NCBI GenBank assembly: GCA_964643965.1
Contig: CAZXVH010000008.1
Location: forward strand, 1 to 64,000
Source: GCA-2746795 sp964643965
GTDB lineage: Bacteria; Chloroflexota; Anaerolineae; Promineifilales; Promineifilaceae
Reading direction: 5' to 3'
Length of the DNA stretch: 64,000 bases
The position numbers and the translations under genes are program-made. The notes under the pieces were generated by a model. It ran no database searches and was not told where the DNA came from. It saw nothing but the letters and a program-made list of their open reading frames with translations. Below are positions 1-6,674 of the stretch, in pieces; the first letter of the stretch is position 1, and each line of letters starts with the position of its first letter.

Positions 1-46
1 AGACTACAAGACTACAAGACTACAAGACTATCCGACTACTCGACTA
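1..46. repeat. Class B tandem mini-repeat (GACTAC units)
   Basis: Roughly 10-bp direct repeats built on GACTACAAG and CGACTACTCG end 10 bases before the stop side of hisI. The same unit recurs at 6611-6650, 10848-10918 and 47682-47747, always outside genes. The units run without unique spacers, so this is not a CRISPR array. Function is unknown. Confidence 0.8.
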
Positions 47-374
47 ATTCGGTGAAGAAGCAGCTTGTTTCGCCGGTGTGGCAGGCGGGGCCGGCCGGAT
101 CGACGAGGATGAGCAGGGTGTCGCCGTCACAGTCTACACGGATTTCTTGGACGCGCTGGACGTTGCCGGAGGTACTGCCTTTGTGCCACAGTTCCTGACG
201 GCTGCGGCTCCAGAAGTGGGTCTCGCCGGTTTCTTGGGTGAGGCGCAGGGAGTCGGCGTTCATCCAGGCCACCATGAGGACATCTTTCGTGAGGTGGTGT
301 TGGACAACGGCCGTTATCAGCCCTCTCTCATCAAATCGTAAATCGTCAATCGTCAATCGTGAATCGTGGCTCAT
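36..374 (-). CDS. hisI: Phosphoribosyl-AMP cyclohydrolase (HisI)
   Basis: This enzyme opens the adenine ring of phosphoribosyl-AMP, step 3 of histidine synthesis. The 112 residues cover only the cyclohydrolase domain. The core VLMVAWMNADSL, the FWSRSRQELWHKG segment and the Zn/Mg ligands in DCDGDTLL and CHTGETSC are all visible. No HisE (phosphoribosyl-ATP pyrophosphatase) domain is fused, and no separate hisE is in this locus. The start codon overlaps the hisF stop as ATGA, so the two are translationally coupled. The first 12 or so residues (HDSRLTIDDLRF) are encoded by a tandem ATCGT-type mini-repeat at 338-373, an odd origin for a protein N-terminus. Last gene of the his operon. Confidence 0.96.
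   Translation of the reverse strand: MSHDSRLTIDDLRFDERGLITAVVQHHLTKDVLMVAWMNADSLRLTQETGETHFWSRSRQELWHKGSTSGNVQRVQEIRVDCDGDTLLILVDPAGPACHTGETSCFFTELVE
338..373. repeat. Class D tandem mini-repeat over the hisI start
   Basis: Four imperfect 7-8 bp units of the type AATCGTC/AATCGTG run across the hisF/hisI junction and encode the HisI N-terminus in frame. Similar short iterations occur in hisH (4459-4494) and at the hisC 3' end. Confidence 0.65.
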
Positions 375-1165
375 CGCCGCACCGGAATCCCTTGCTCTGC
401 CAGATAATCTTTCACTTGGGCAATCGTCAGTTGCTTGTAATGGAACAGCGAAGCCGCCAGCGCCGCATCCGCGCCGCCCTCGGTGAGCGCCTGGGCAAAG
501 TGCGCCAGCGTACCCGCCCCGCCAGAAGCGATCACCGGAATGTTGACGGCCTCAGCGACGGCGTGGGTCAGGGCAATATCATAGCCGTTCTGAGTGCCGT
601 CACCATCCATGCTGGTGAGCAAAATTTCGCCTGCGCCGCGCCGTTCCGCTTCCCGCGCCCATTCCACCGCATCTAGCCCCGTCGCCGTGCGTCCGCCAGA
701 GACGTAAACTTCCCATTGTGGCGCATTCGACTGTTCACTGTTCACTGTCCACTGTTCACTGTCCACTCTTCTGGCGTCAATCGCCACCACAATTGCCTGA
801 CTGCCAAACGCTTCTGCCCCGGCGCTGATCAGTTCGGGGTGGCGCACGGCCGCAGAGTTGATGCTGATTTTGTCCGCGCCGGAGCGCAGGATGTCGCGCA
901 TGTCGTCTACGGAGCGGATGCCGCCGCCGACGGTGAAGGGGATGAATACTTGTTCGGCGACGGCCTTCGCCATCTCGATGACGGTTTCCCGCGCTTCGTG
1001 GGTGGCGGTGATGTCGAGGAAGACGAGTTCGTCAGCGCCGGCCTCGTCATACAGTTTGGCTTGTTCGACGGGATCGCCCGCGTCGCGCAGCGCCACAAAG
1101 TTGATGCCTTTGACAACGCGGCCGTCTTTTACGTCTAAACAGGGGATGATTCGTTTGGCTAACAT
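371..1165 (-). CDS. hisF: Imidazole glycerol phosphate synthase cyclase subunit (HisF)
   Basis: HisF is the cyclase half of IGP synthase. With HisH it converts PRFAR and glutamine-derived ammonia to IGP and AICAR. The TIM barrel starts MLAKRIIPCLDVKDGRVVKG, with catalytic Asp11 in CLDV and the second catalytic Asp in LLTSMDGDGT. The phosphate-binding IASGGAG and AALAAS motifs are present. Start 1165 is chosen because the family begins there and GAGG lies upstream; the longer frame adds 12 unrelated residues. An odd insertion of about 14 residues (DSEQWTVNSEQ...) follows AIDARRV. It is encoded by a class A mini-repeat at 730-768 and is absent from ordinary HisF proteins. It sits in a loop and keeps the frame, so activity may be retained. 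Confidence 0.96.
   Translation of the reverse strand: MLAKRIIPCLDVKDGRVVKGINFVALRDAGDPVEQAKLYDEAGADELVFLDITATHEARETVIEMAKAVAEQVFIPFTVGGGIRSVDDMRDILRSGADKISINSAAVRHPELISAGAEAFGSQAIVVAIDARRVDSEQWTVNSEQSNAPQWEVYVSGGRTATGLDAVEWAREAERRGAGEILLTSMDGDGTQNGYDIALTHAVAEAVNIPVIASGGAGTLAHFAQALTEGGADAALAASLFHYKQLTIAQVKDYLAEQGIPVRR
730..768. repeat. Class A mini-repeat inserted in hisF
   Basis: A run of ACTGTTCACTGTCC units within hisF is read in frame on the minus strand as DSEQWTVNSEQ. The same unit is intergenic at 5699-5748, 32654-32708, 37306-37347 and 41760-41800. This is the only copy inside a recognisable gene. Confidence 0.85.
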
Positions 1166-1226
1166 GAAAACCTCATAGAGATTGAAGATCAAAGATTGCA
1201 CAGATGACGCAGATTTTTGGTGAAGC

Positions 1227-1913
1227 TCATTTTTGTGTGTTTAAGATGGCGTATAGTTCATCTAGTTTTTGGATGTTATAGGTCACGGGTAATTCGGTTG
1301 GCTTGTTTTCTGGATTGTACCAGCAGGCGTCGATGCCATAGTTTAGCCCACCTTGCATGTCTGATGATAAGCTGTCGCCGATGAGGAGAACGGCCGTTTT
1401 CTGCGGCCATCCCATCTGCTCAAAAGCCACCTCAAAAATACCGGGGTCTGGTTTGGCCACACCGATTTCATCGGAAATGGTGACGGTCTGGAAGTAAGGT
1501 TGCAGGGGCGAGGCTGCCAGTCGGGGACGCTGCACATCGGCCAGGCCGTTGGTGATGAGCGCCAGCCGGTAGCGTTGGCTCAACTGCTGGATGAGACTTT
1601 CCGCGCCTTCAATCAGGTCGCCGCAGTTGCCCAGATGGCGTAGGTATGCTTCGCTGAATGGTTCCGGTTCGCCTTGAATGCCAACGGCGTTGAATAGGCG
1701 AGAGAAACGGGTGGTGCGTAAGTCGGTGGCGCTGATTTCACCCCGTTCCAACTGCGCCCACACTTGTTTGTTGATGTCGCGATAGATGGTGGCGGAACGG
1801 CCGTTGTAAGGATAACCAAATTCCGCAAAGGCATAAGCCAGCGCCTTCACCTCCGCCACATTAAAATCAAATAGCGTATTGTCGGCGTCAAACAGAAGCC
1901 ATTGATAAGTCAT
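1227..1913 (-). CDS. HAD-superfamily phosphatase (YjjG/YfnB-like)
   Basis: A 228-residue HAD hydrolase. Motif I is FDADNTLFDF (the nucleophile is the first Asp), motif II is ALITNGLA, the motif III lysine is in VAKPDPGIF, and motif IV is IGDSLSSDM. The length and the NTLFDF signature match YjjG/YfnB-type nucleotidases. It sits between hisA and hisF on the operon strand. The locus has no bifunctional hisB phosphatase domain and no HisN, so histidinol-phosphate is a possible substrate. That role is inference from position only; a house-cleaning nucleotidase is equally possible. Confidence 0.85.
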   Translation of the reverse strand: MTYQWLLFDADNTLFDFNVAEVKALAYAFAEFGYPYNGRSATIYRDINKQVWAQLERGEISATDLRTTRFSRLFNAVGIQGEPEPFSEAYLRHLGNCGDLIEGAESLIQQLSQRYRLALITNGLADVQRPRLAASPLQPYFQTVTISDEIGVAKPDPGIFEVAFEQMGWPQKTAVLLIGDSLSSDMQGGLNYGIDACWYNPENKPTELPVTYNIQKLDELYAILNTQK

Positions 1914-1955
1914 AAATGCTTTACCTTTTTTAATAGCTCAAGTATACTGAAAATT

Positions 1956-2354
1956 ATGTCCGCTAAAGAAGAAGAAATTCAACTATATATTTCGGAAGCT
2001 CACCAGATGTTAAAAGTGGCGGAGGATATATTGGATTTGGGTCATCTTAGCACATCGGTTAACCGTAGTTATTATGCTGTTTTTTATGCCGCGAATGCTT
2101 TACTGCAAGCTATTGATGAAACCAAAGTCAGGCATCACGCTGTTTTTAGCGCCTTCGGGCAGCATTTTGTCAAGAATGGTTTGTAGTCATCTGAATTTAG
2201 CCAGATGTATAAGCAGTTGTTAATTGACCGCGAAAGCTGTGACTACGAACTGTTGACAGAAATACCACAATTTCAAGTTGAACAGCATTTACAAAATGCC
2301 CGCCGTTTTGTTTCTAAAGCTGAAATCTGGTTAAAAAAAGAAGGATGGTTATGA
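1956..2354 (+). pseudogene. HEPN-domain protein interrupted by an in-frame TAG
   Basis: The frame from ATG 1956 encodes a HEPN protein of the MNT-associated type, with the core SVNRSYYAVFYAANALL. A TAG at 2184-2186 cuts it after 76 residues. The same frame then continues for 55 codons with the expected HEPN C-terminal half, including RESCDYEL, the usual R-x3-DY signature, and ends at TGA 2352-2354. That TGA overlaps the start of the nucleotidyltransferase gene (ATGA). The intact length would be about 132 residues, normal for the family. Nothing else is broken, so the amber is either a recent inactivating mutation, a sequencing error, or read through. The longer upstream start at 1902 is less likely. 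Confidence 0.8.
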
Positions 2355-2761
2355 TGTCCTCATTGACTTTTTCTGAGCGTCAAGCGATTGCTGAATTTGT
2401 TACGAAACTGCAAAACTTATTCGCTTCTGATCTACAGAGCGTGATTTTATATGGTTCTAAAGCAAGAGGTGATGCAGGACCAGATTCTGACATTGATTTA
2501 TTAGTAATTTTAAGCGATGAAGCCTGGACAGAGCGGCGGCAACTCAGCCAGATATCATCGAGAGTTTCCTTGAACCATGATGTGCTATTGCTGCCGCATG
2601 TTGTCAGCCGCGTACGTTGGCAAAAGATGGCAGACGATCCTTTTTCCTTTTACCGTGAAGTTTTCAAGGATGGGCTGCCTGTTTACGGCGACCCTTCGCT
2701 TTTTGCACCGCTGCATCATCGTGATGTAGCCCCACTGGCGCCAATCATGGCCAACGCCTGA
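2351..2761 (+). CDS. MNT-type minimal nucleotidyltransferase (antitoxin of HEPN)
   Basis: A minimal nucleotidyltransferase of the polymerase-beta fold. The signature GSKARGDAGPDSDIDLLVI holds the G-S motif and the D-x-D metal ligands. In known HEPN/MNT pairs the MNT protein AMPylates or otherwise neutralises the HEPN RNase. The start at 2351 overlaps the HEPN stop as ATGA; 2345 and 2354 are also possible. The module is encoded antisense to the his operon, between the HAD gene and the RelE pair. Confidence 0.88.
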   Translation: MMSSLTFSERQAIAEFVTKLQNLFASDLQSVILYGSKARGDAGPDSDIDLLVILSDEAWTERRQLSQISSRVSLNHDVLLLPHVVSRVRWQKMADDPFSFYREVFKDGLPVYGDPSLFAPLHHRDVAPLAPIMANA

Positions 2762-2807
2762 GCCAAATCAAACCGCCCATCATAAATGGCGCAACAAGTA
2801 TTATGCT

Positions 2808-3077
2808 TTAATCACCCGATTGGTAGATATCGTCTCTCGCGCCAATGTAATCGATGTAAACGGTGTCGGACTCTTCTTCATACCAAAAGATAAGGCGCAT
2901 ATCACCTAATCGGAGGCGGTAATAACCAGCCCAATCACCAACCATTTGCTTTACTTGTGGATGGGAAAACGGTTCGTTTTCTAATTGTTTTAGTAGTTGC
3001 TTTAAGCGGGATTTTTGTGGGTTTGGTAATTTACGTACATATTTTGCGGCACGACGGTGAATGACGACATTGCTCAT
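2808..3077 (-). CDS. RelE/ParE-family toxin
   Basis: An 89-residue basic protein with the RelE-fold pattern: N-terminal RRAAKYVRKLPNPQK, central YYRLRLGDMRLIFWYEE, and C-terminal YIDYIGARDDIY. Family members are ribosome-dependent mRNA interferases or, in the ParE branch, gyrase poisons; the branch cannot be settled here. Its ATG shares one base with the stop of the upstream antitoxin (TAATG). Confidence 0.85.
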   Translation of the reverse strand: MSNVVIHRRAAKYVRKLPNPQKSRLKQLLKQLENEPFSHPQVKQMVGDWAGYYRLRLGDMRLIFWYEEESDTVYIDYIGARDDIYQSGD

Positions 3078-3286
3078 TAGAGATCGTCCAAGTTTACATA
3101 CGTGTCTTCTGTTTTGTGCGCACGATCCTGACTGGCTTCCTTGAGAACTGTGACAACTTCATCCTCAAGATCGAGACCGAGAAGTTCTTCAATCAAACGA
3201 AAATCTTCATAAGAAATAATGACTTCTTTCCGTATGCCAGAATCATCAACAATATATTTTCTAGGGATGGACAACATAAGTTTCAC
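3077..3286 (-). CDS. Antitoxin of the RelE-type pair
   Basis: A 69-residue acidic protein directly upstream of, and overlapping, the toxin. The beta-hairpin-like start KYIVDDSGIRKEVIISYEDF followed by a helix (RLIEELLGLDLEDEVV) resembles Phd/RelB-type antitoxins that bind their own promoter by the N-terminus and the toxin by the acidic C-terminus. The assignment rests mainly on the gene pairing. A TATACAAT box lies upstream on the minus strand near 3300. Confidence 0.7.
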   Translation of the reverse strand: MKLMLSIPRKYIVDDSGIRKEVIISYEDFRLIEELLGLDLEDEVVTVLKEASQDRAHKTEDTYVNLDDL

Positions 3287-3387
3287 CTTTTGGCTGACAT
3301 TGTATACTCGCTGTGGCCGGTTTCTGACCGCGCCACCTCTGGTAAAAATGTCAGTTTATGCCCGTTGCGAGTATAGCATAATTCGAG

Positions 3388-4122
3388 TTATTGATTGATG
3401 GCTTCAAATGCAGATTGTAAATCAATGCGCCCATCATAAATAGCGCGACCGGTGATGACGCCGCTGACGCCTTGGGGAGCCAGGGCGTAGCAGTTGGTGA
3501 TGTCGGCCAACGTCGCCACACCGCCGGAAGCGATGACGTTGAGACCGGTCACTTGTGCCAATTTGGCCGTCGCCTCGGCATTAACGCCGGTTAGCACACC
3601 ATCTCGGCTGATGTCGGTGTAGATGATGGTTTCGACGCCGAGTGTTTTCATCTGGATGCCGAGGTCTGCGGGGGAGGTTCCCGTTCCTTTGACCCACCCT
3701 CTCGTCTTCACCTCCCCATCCCGCGCATCAATGCCCACGACGATATGGCCGGCGCCATACCGCGCCATTGCTTTCGCCACCAAATCAGGATTTTCAACGG
3801 CGATGGTTCCCAGGATGACCCGGGTTGCGCCTGCGTCAAGCGCTCGTTCGATGTCAGCCAGGGCACGAATGCCACCGCCAAACTGCACTTTCGCGCCGAG
3901 CTGCGTCAGTTTGGGCAGCGCCACCCAGTTGGCGGCGCCTTTCTCGTCGAACGCGCCATCCAGGTTGACGACATGGAGCCATTTGGCGTCAGCGTCGATC
4001 CATTTCTGGCCTATCCTGGTCGGATTGTCACCGAACACGGTTTCTTTTTCTGGGTCGCCATATTGCAGCCGTACGACACGGCCGTTTCGTAAATCAATGG
4101 CAGGGTAAATTGTGAACATCAT
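3388..4122 (-). CDS. hisA: ProFAR isomerase (HisA)
   Basis: HisA isomerises ProFAR to PRFAR by an Amadori rearrangement. The 244-residue TIM barrel shows the catalytic Asp in YPAIDLRNGRVV, the second catalytic Asp in TDISRDGVLTG, and phosphate motifs FGGGIR and VIASGGV. Length is typical. AAGGAAA lies upstream of the tandem ATGATG start. The gene sits downstream of hisH, separated by a 60-bp hairpin-forming repeat (4137-4199). Confidence 0.97.
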   Translation of the reverse strand: MMFTIYPAIDLRNGRVVRLQYGDPEKETVFGDNPTRIGQKWIDADAKWLHVVNLDGAFDEKGAANWVALPKLTQLGAKVQFGGGIRALADIERALDAGATRVILGTIAVENPDLVAKAMARYGAGHIVVGIDARDGEVKTRGWVKGTGTSPADLGIQMKTLGVETIIYTDISRDGVLTGVNAEATAKLAQVTGLNVIASGGVATLADITNCYALAPQGVSGVITGRAIYDGRIDLQSAFEAINQ

Positions 4123-4136
4123 GCGTTTCCTTTTTC

Positions 4137-4199
4137 TACCGCAAAGAGCGCAAAGGGCACAAAGTTTTTCTTCGCGTTCTTTGTGTTCTTTGCGGTTAG
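4137..4199. repeat. Class C inverted repeat (CAAAGAG...CTTTGCGG)
   Basis: ACCGCAAAGAGCGCAAAGGG on one arm is mirrored by CTTTGTGTTCTTTGCGGT on the other. A transcript through it would fold into a long hairpin between hisH and hisA. Relatives lie at 4872-4952, 6357-6438, 45051-45126 and 57168-57243. Confidence 0.75.
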
Positions 4200-4852
4200 A
4201 TTTTTTCGAAGTTTTTTAAAATTTGCAACCCGACTGCCTGGCTTTTCTCAGGATGGAATTGTAGACCATAGACATTATCCTTTTGTACGATAGAGGCAAA
4301 TGGAAACCCGTAATCCGTCCAGGCGAGAACGGCCGTTGCCTCTGCCGGATCGCAGTAATAAGAATGAACAAAGTAAGTGTAGGCGCCTGTGTTCACGCCA
4401 GCCAACAGCGGACTTTCCCAGGCCGGTTCCAGTTGGTTCCAACCCACGTGGGGAACTTTTGGATTTCGGATTTCGGATTTTGGATTTCGGATTGGCGTCG
4501 CGTCATTCGCTGTTGATTGTTTTTCTGGAAAGCGCTTTACTTTACCTGCCATCAAGCCCAATCCTTGATGAATACCCATCTCATTGCTTTCATCAAACAT
4601 AAGCTGCATTCCCACGCAGATGCCGAGGAATGGCGCCCCATTGGCGACGGTTTCCTGAATGGCTTCTGGCAAATTACGCTGATGCAAACCCGCCATCCCC
4701 GAGCCAAAGGCGCCGACGCCGGGCAGTACCAATTTCGTCGCCTTGCACACAACCTCTGGGTCTGCGGTTAGCTCTACTTCTGCGCCGATATATTCAAATG
4801 CTTTTTGCGCCGAGCGGATGTTGCTGGCGCCGTAGTCGATCATGGTTATCAT
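4196..4852 (-). CDS. hisH: Imidazole glycerol phosphate synthase glutaminase subunit (HisH)
   Basis: HisH is the glutaminase that feeds ammonia to HisF. The class I amidotransferase triad is visible: Cys in FLGICVGMQLMF and His/Glu in FHPEKS. Start MITMIDYGASNIRS matches the family. An insertion of about 20 residues lies between GKVKRFP and KVPHVGWNQ. Part of it (IRNPKSEIRNPK) is a direct peptide repeat encoded by GGATTTCGGATT units at 4459-4494. In ordinary HisH the two flanking motifs are nearly adjacent. The insertion keeps the frame and lies away from the triad. Confidence 0.96.
   Translation of the reverse strand: MITMIDYGASNIRSAQKAFEYIGAEVELTADPEVVCKATKLVLPGVGAFGSGMAGLHQRNLPEAIQETVANGAPFLGICVGMQLMFDESNEMGIHQGLGLMAGKVKRFPEKQSTANDATPIRNPKSEIRNPKVPHVGWNQLEPAWESPLLAGVNTGAYTYFVHSYYCDPAEATAVLAWTDYGFPFASIVQKDNVYGLQFHPEKSQAVGLQILKNFEKI
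4459..4494. repeat. Class D mini-repeat inserted in hisH
   Basis: Tandem GGATTTC/GGATTTT units within hisH encode IRNPKSEIRNPK on the minus strand. With hisF and hisI this is the third his gene carrying an in-frame mini-repeat. Confidence 0.8.
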
Positions 4853-4871
4853 GGTTGTTGTCCTCGATTTT

Positions 4872-4952
4872 TATTACAAAGGGACGAAGAAACAAAGGTA
4901 CAAAGGAAAAGAGCTTTTCTTTGTTTCTCTGTACCTTTGTTTCTTTGTATTA
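4872..4952. repeat. Class C inverted repeat (ACAAAGG hairpin)
   Basis: An 80-bp imperfect inverted repeat. Left arm units are ACAAAGGGACGAAGAAACAAAG and right arm units TTTGTTTCTCTGTACCTTTG. It fills the gap between the phosphodiesterase and hisH genes and would form an mRNA hairpin within the operon. Confidence 0.8.
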
Positions 4953-4957
4953 ATTTT

Positions 4958-5686
4958 TTAGTTTCCCCACTCTTTCGCCCACCATTCTTTGTGGGGCATG
5001 TTACTCTCGAAGGCGGCTTGCATAACGGCCGTTACGTCCACCGCCACCCTTCTCAATGAAATATCGAATTGGTCACCCTGGCTGGTGACGAGCGCATATT
5101 CTGCCCAGGGCGGATTGATGATTTGGGCGCCGATTTTGACGAAGGGCAAACCTACACTGCCCGGATTGACAAGCAATCTGTTTTCAAAACGGCGCAGTAG
5201 CGGAACGTGGGTATGTCCGCTGAAAATGGCCGTTACGTCCACATCTCCTAATATTTCAGCCAGCTTTTCTGGGGATGTGTCTGCAAAAATACCTTCCATA
5301 TAAGAGCGCGGAGAACCGTGGCAGCAGAGGAGAGAACGGCCGTTGTCCAAATCTACTTTAACGGTAGGCTGAAAGGTACGGATGAACGCTTTGTCTGCAT
5401 CAGTAAGCTGTTCTGCCGCCCATAATTCTACCTCGTACAGCTTCTGATCATCTTCGTTGCGAATGGTGAATGGCTTAGGTGACAAAACCCAATCATCCGT
5501 ATTGCCCATGACGACGGGACAATCGAGCGCTCCCAAGCGAGCCAGCGCTTCCCGTGGCTGCGGCCCATTCACAGCCACATCGCCTAAACAAATAATCTGG
5601 TCTGGTTCTTCGCGCTCAATCGCCGACAGAACCGTCTCAAACGCCACATCGTTGCCATGAATGTCAGAAATAATTGCAATGCGCAT
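4958..5686 (-). CDS. Calcineurin-like phosphodiesterase (YfcE/MJ0936 type)
   Basis: A 242-residue binuclear metallophosphoesterase. Metal ligands lie in IISDIHGNDVAF, CLGDVAVNGPQP, VMGNTDDW, CCHGSP and FSGHTHVP, in family order. Such proteins hydrolyse phosphodiesters or phosphomonoesters in the cytoplasm. Its place between hisB and hisH on the operon strand raises the possibility of a histidinol-phosphatase role, though not of the usual PHP or HAD kind. It carries two iterated palindromes, read as TAV and NGR. Confidence 0.85.
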   Translation of the reverse strand: MRIAIISDIHGNDVAFETVLSAIEREEPDQIICLGDVAVNGPQPREALARLGALDCPVVMGNTDDWVLSPKPFTIRNEDDQKLYEVELWAAEQLTDADKAFIRTFQPTVKVDLDNGRSLLCCHGSPRSYMEGIFADTSPEKLAEILGDVDVTAIFSGHTHVPLLRRFENRLLVNPGSVGLPFVKIGAQIINPPWAEYALVTSQGDQFDISLRRVAVDVTAVMQAAFESNMPHKEWWAKEWGN

Positions 5687-5698
5687 TTTTTATTACCT

Positions 5699-5748
5699 CA
5701 CTGTCCACTGTCCACTGCTCACTGTCCACTGTCCACTGTTCACTGTTT
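5699..5748. repeat. Class A mini-repeat (CACTGTCCACTGTC)
   Basis: Five CACTGTCC/CACTGTT units fill the whole gap between hisB and the phosphodiesterase gene. Confidence 0.85.
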
Positions 5749-6337
5749 ACGCCGTTACCGTTCCCTTCGTACTGGCTACATCCGTGCGCCGGGGGTCGAG
5801 GGCAACGGCCGTTCTCAAGGCCCGTGTTAACGCTTTAAACAACGCTTCCGCTTTATGGTGGTCGTTGCGCCCTTCAACTGTGGCGTGTAGCGTCAGGCGG
5901 GCGTGGACGGCGACCGACTCGAAGAAATGCTGCACCAAGTCGGTGGGGAATTGGCCGATGGCGGGTGTGGCCCACTCTGCCTGGAAGACAGTGTAGGGAC
6001 GGCCGCTGAAATCGAGCGCCACAAAGCCCAGCGCTTCATCCATGGGCACATAAGCGTGACCGACGCGGTTGATCCCTTTGCGGTCGCCGAGAGCAGTGTT
6101 GAGTGCTTGTCCGAAAACAATGCCCACGTCCTCGATGGTGTGGTGGCTGTCGATATGCAGGTCGCCTTGTGCTTGCACTTGCAAATCGAATAGGCCATGA
6201 ACGGCAACGGCCGTTAACATATGGTCGAGGAAGCCAACGCCTGTGCTGATGTCGTGTTGCCCCGTGCCATCCAGATTGAGGGTGAGGGTGATGTTGGTCT
6301 CGCTGGTGGTGCGTTGGATGGTTGCTGTGCGATTCAT
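5747..6337 (-). CDS. hisB: Imidazoleglycerol-phosphate dehydratase (HisB)
   Basis: HisB dehydrates IGP to imidazole acetol phosphate. The 196 residues form the monofunctional dehydratase only. The two Mn-binding signatures are intact: SHHTIEDVGI and NDHHKAEALFKA. The N-terminus RTATIQRTTSETNI and FLDHMLTAVAVHG are typical. There is no N-terminal phosphatase domain, so histidinol-phosphatase must be supplied by another gene. Confidence 0.97.
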   Translation of the reverse strand: MNRTATIQRTTSETNITLTLNLDGTGQHDISTGVGFLDHMLTAVAVHGLFDLQVQAQGDLHIDSHHTIEDVGIVFGQALNTALGDRKGINRVGHAYVPMDEALGFVALDFSGRPYTVFQAEWATPAIGQFPTDLVQHFFESVAVHARLTLHATVEGRNDHHKAEALFKALTRALRTAVALDPRRTDVASTKGTVTA

Positions 6338-6356
6338 ATGATCACCTCAAAAAATA

Positions 6357-6438
6357 TGACAAAGGCACAAAGAAACAAAGGGACAAAGGGCATAAAGATT
6401 TTTCTTTGTCTCTTCGTTCCTTTGTTTCTTTGTAATAA
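6357..6438. repeat. Class C inverted repeat (ACAAAGG hairpin)
   Basis: ACAAAGGCACAAAGAAACAAAG on the left arm is mirrored by CTTTGTCTCTTCGTTCCTTT on the right. It occupies the first part of the 337-bp hisC-hisB gap, next to the hisB start. Confidence 0.8.
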
Positions 6439-6451
6439 ATTCCTATCTTAC

Positions 6452-6595
6452 TCAATTCAAAATTCCCAGGATAAAGAAATACCCTTTCGCTATTTGCCCT
6501 GTGGCAATTGGTTCGATTTGCGTAACAGCCGTTTCCAACCGCGCCGTCAACAAAGTCAATAATTCACTTTCTGAAATGAGCGGCTTAATCTCCAA
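6452..6595 (-). other. Small open frame in the hisC-hisB gap, possible gene remnant
   Basis: The 337-bp gap between hisC and hisB holds a 47-codon open frame, TTG at 6595 to TGA at 6452. It begins LEIKPLISESELLTLL and continues ARLETAVTQIEPIATG. It contains a degenerate palindrome (AACGGCTGTT) in the TAV frame used by real genes, which suggests it was once coding. No family is recognised. No good ribosome site is visible. Confidence 0.3.
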
Positions 6596-6610
6596 TCTCT
6601 GATCTCCAGT

Positions 6611-6650
6611 CAAGTAGTCAAGTAGTCAGATAGTCGAATAGTCTGGTAGT
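6611..6650. repeat. Class B tandem mini-repeat
   Basis: CAAGTAGTCAAGTAGTCAGA-type units just downstream of hisC, in the same family as positions 1-46. Confidence 0.75.
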
Positions 6651-6674
6651 TGTGATGTCTTGATTCTCCAATCT

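Noticed and set aside
1..46. CRISPR-like array of short repeats (also 10848-10918, 47682-47747)
   Set aside because: Units are about 10 bp, run head to tail without unique spacers, and no cas gene is near. They are tandem mini-repeats.
2184..2186. Programmed recoding (pyrrolysine) at the HEPN amber codon
   Set aside because: No downstream insertion element or pyl gene is visible; mutation or error is simpler.
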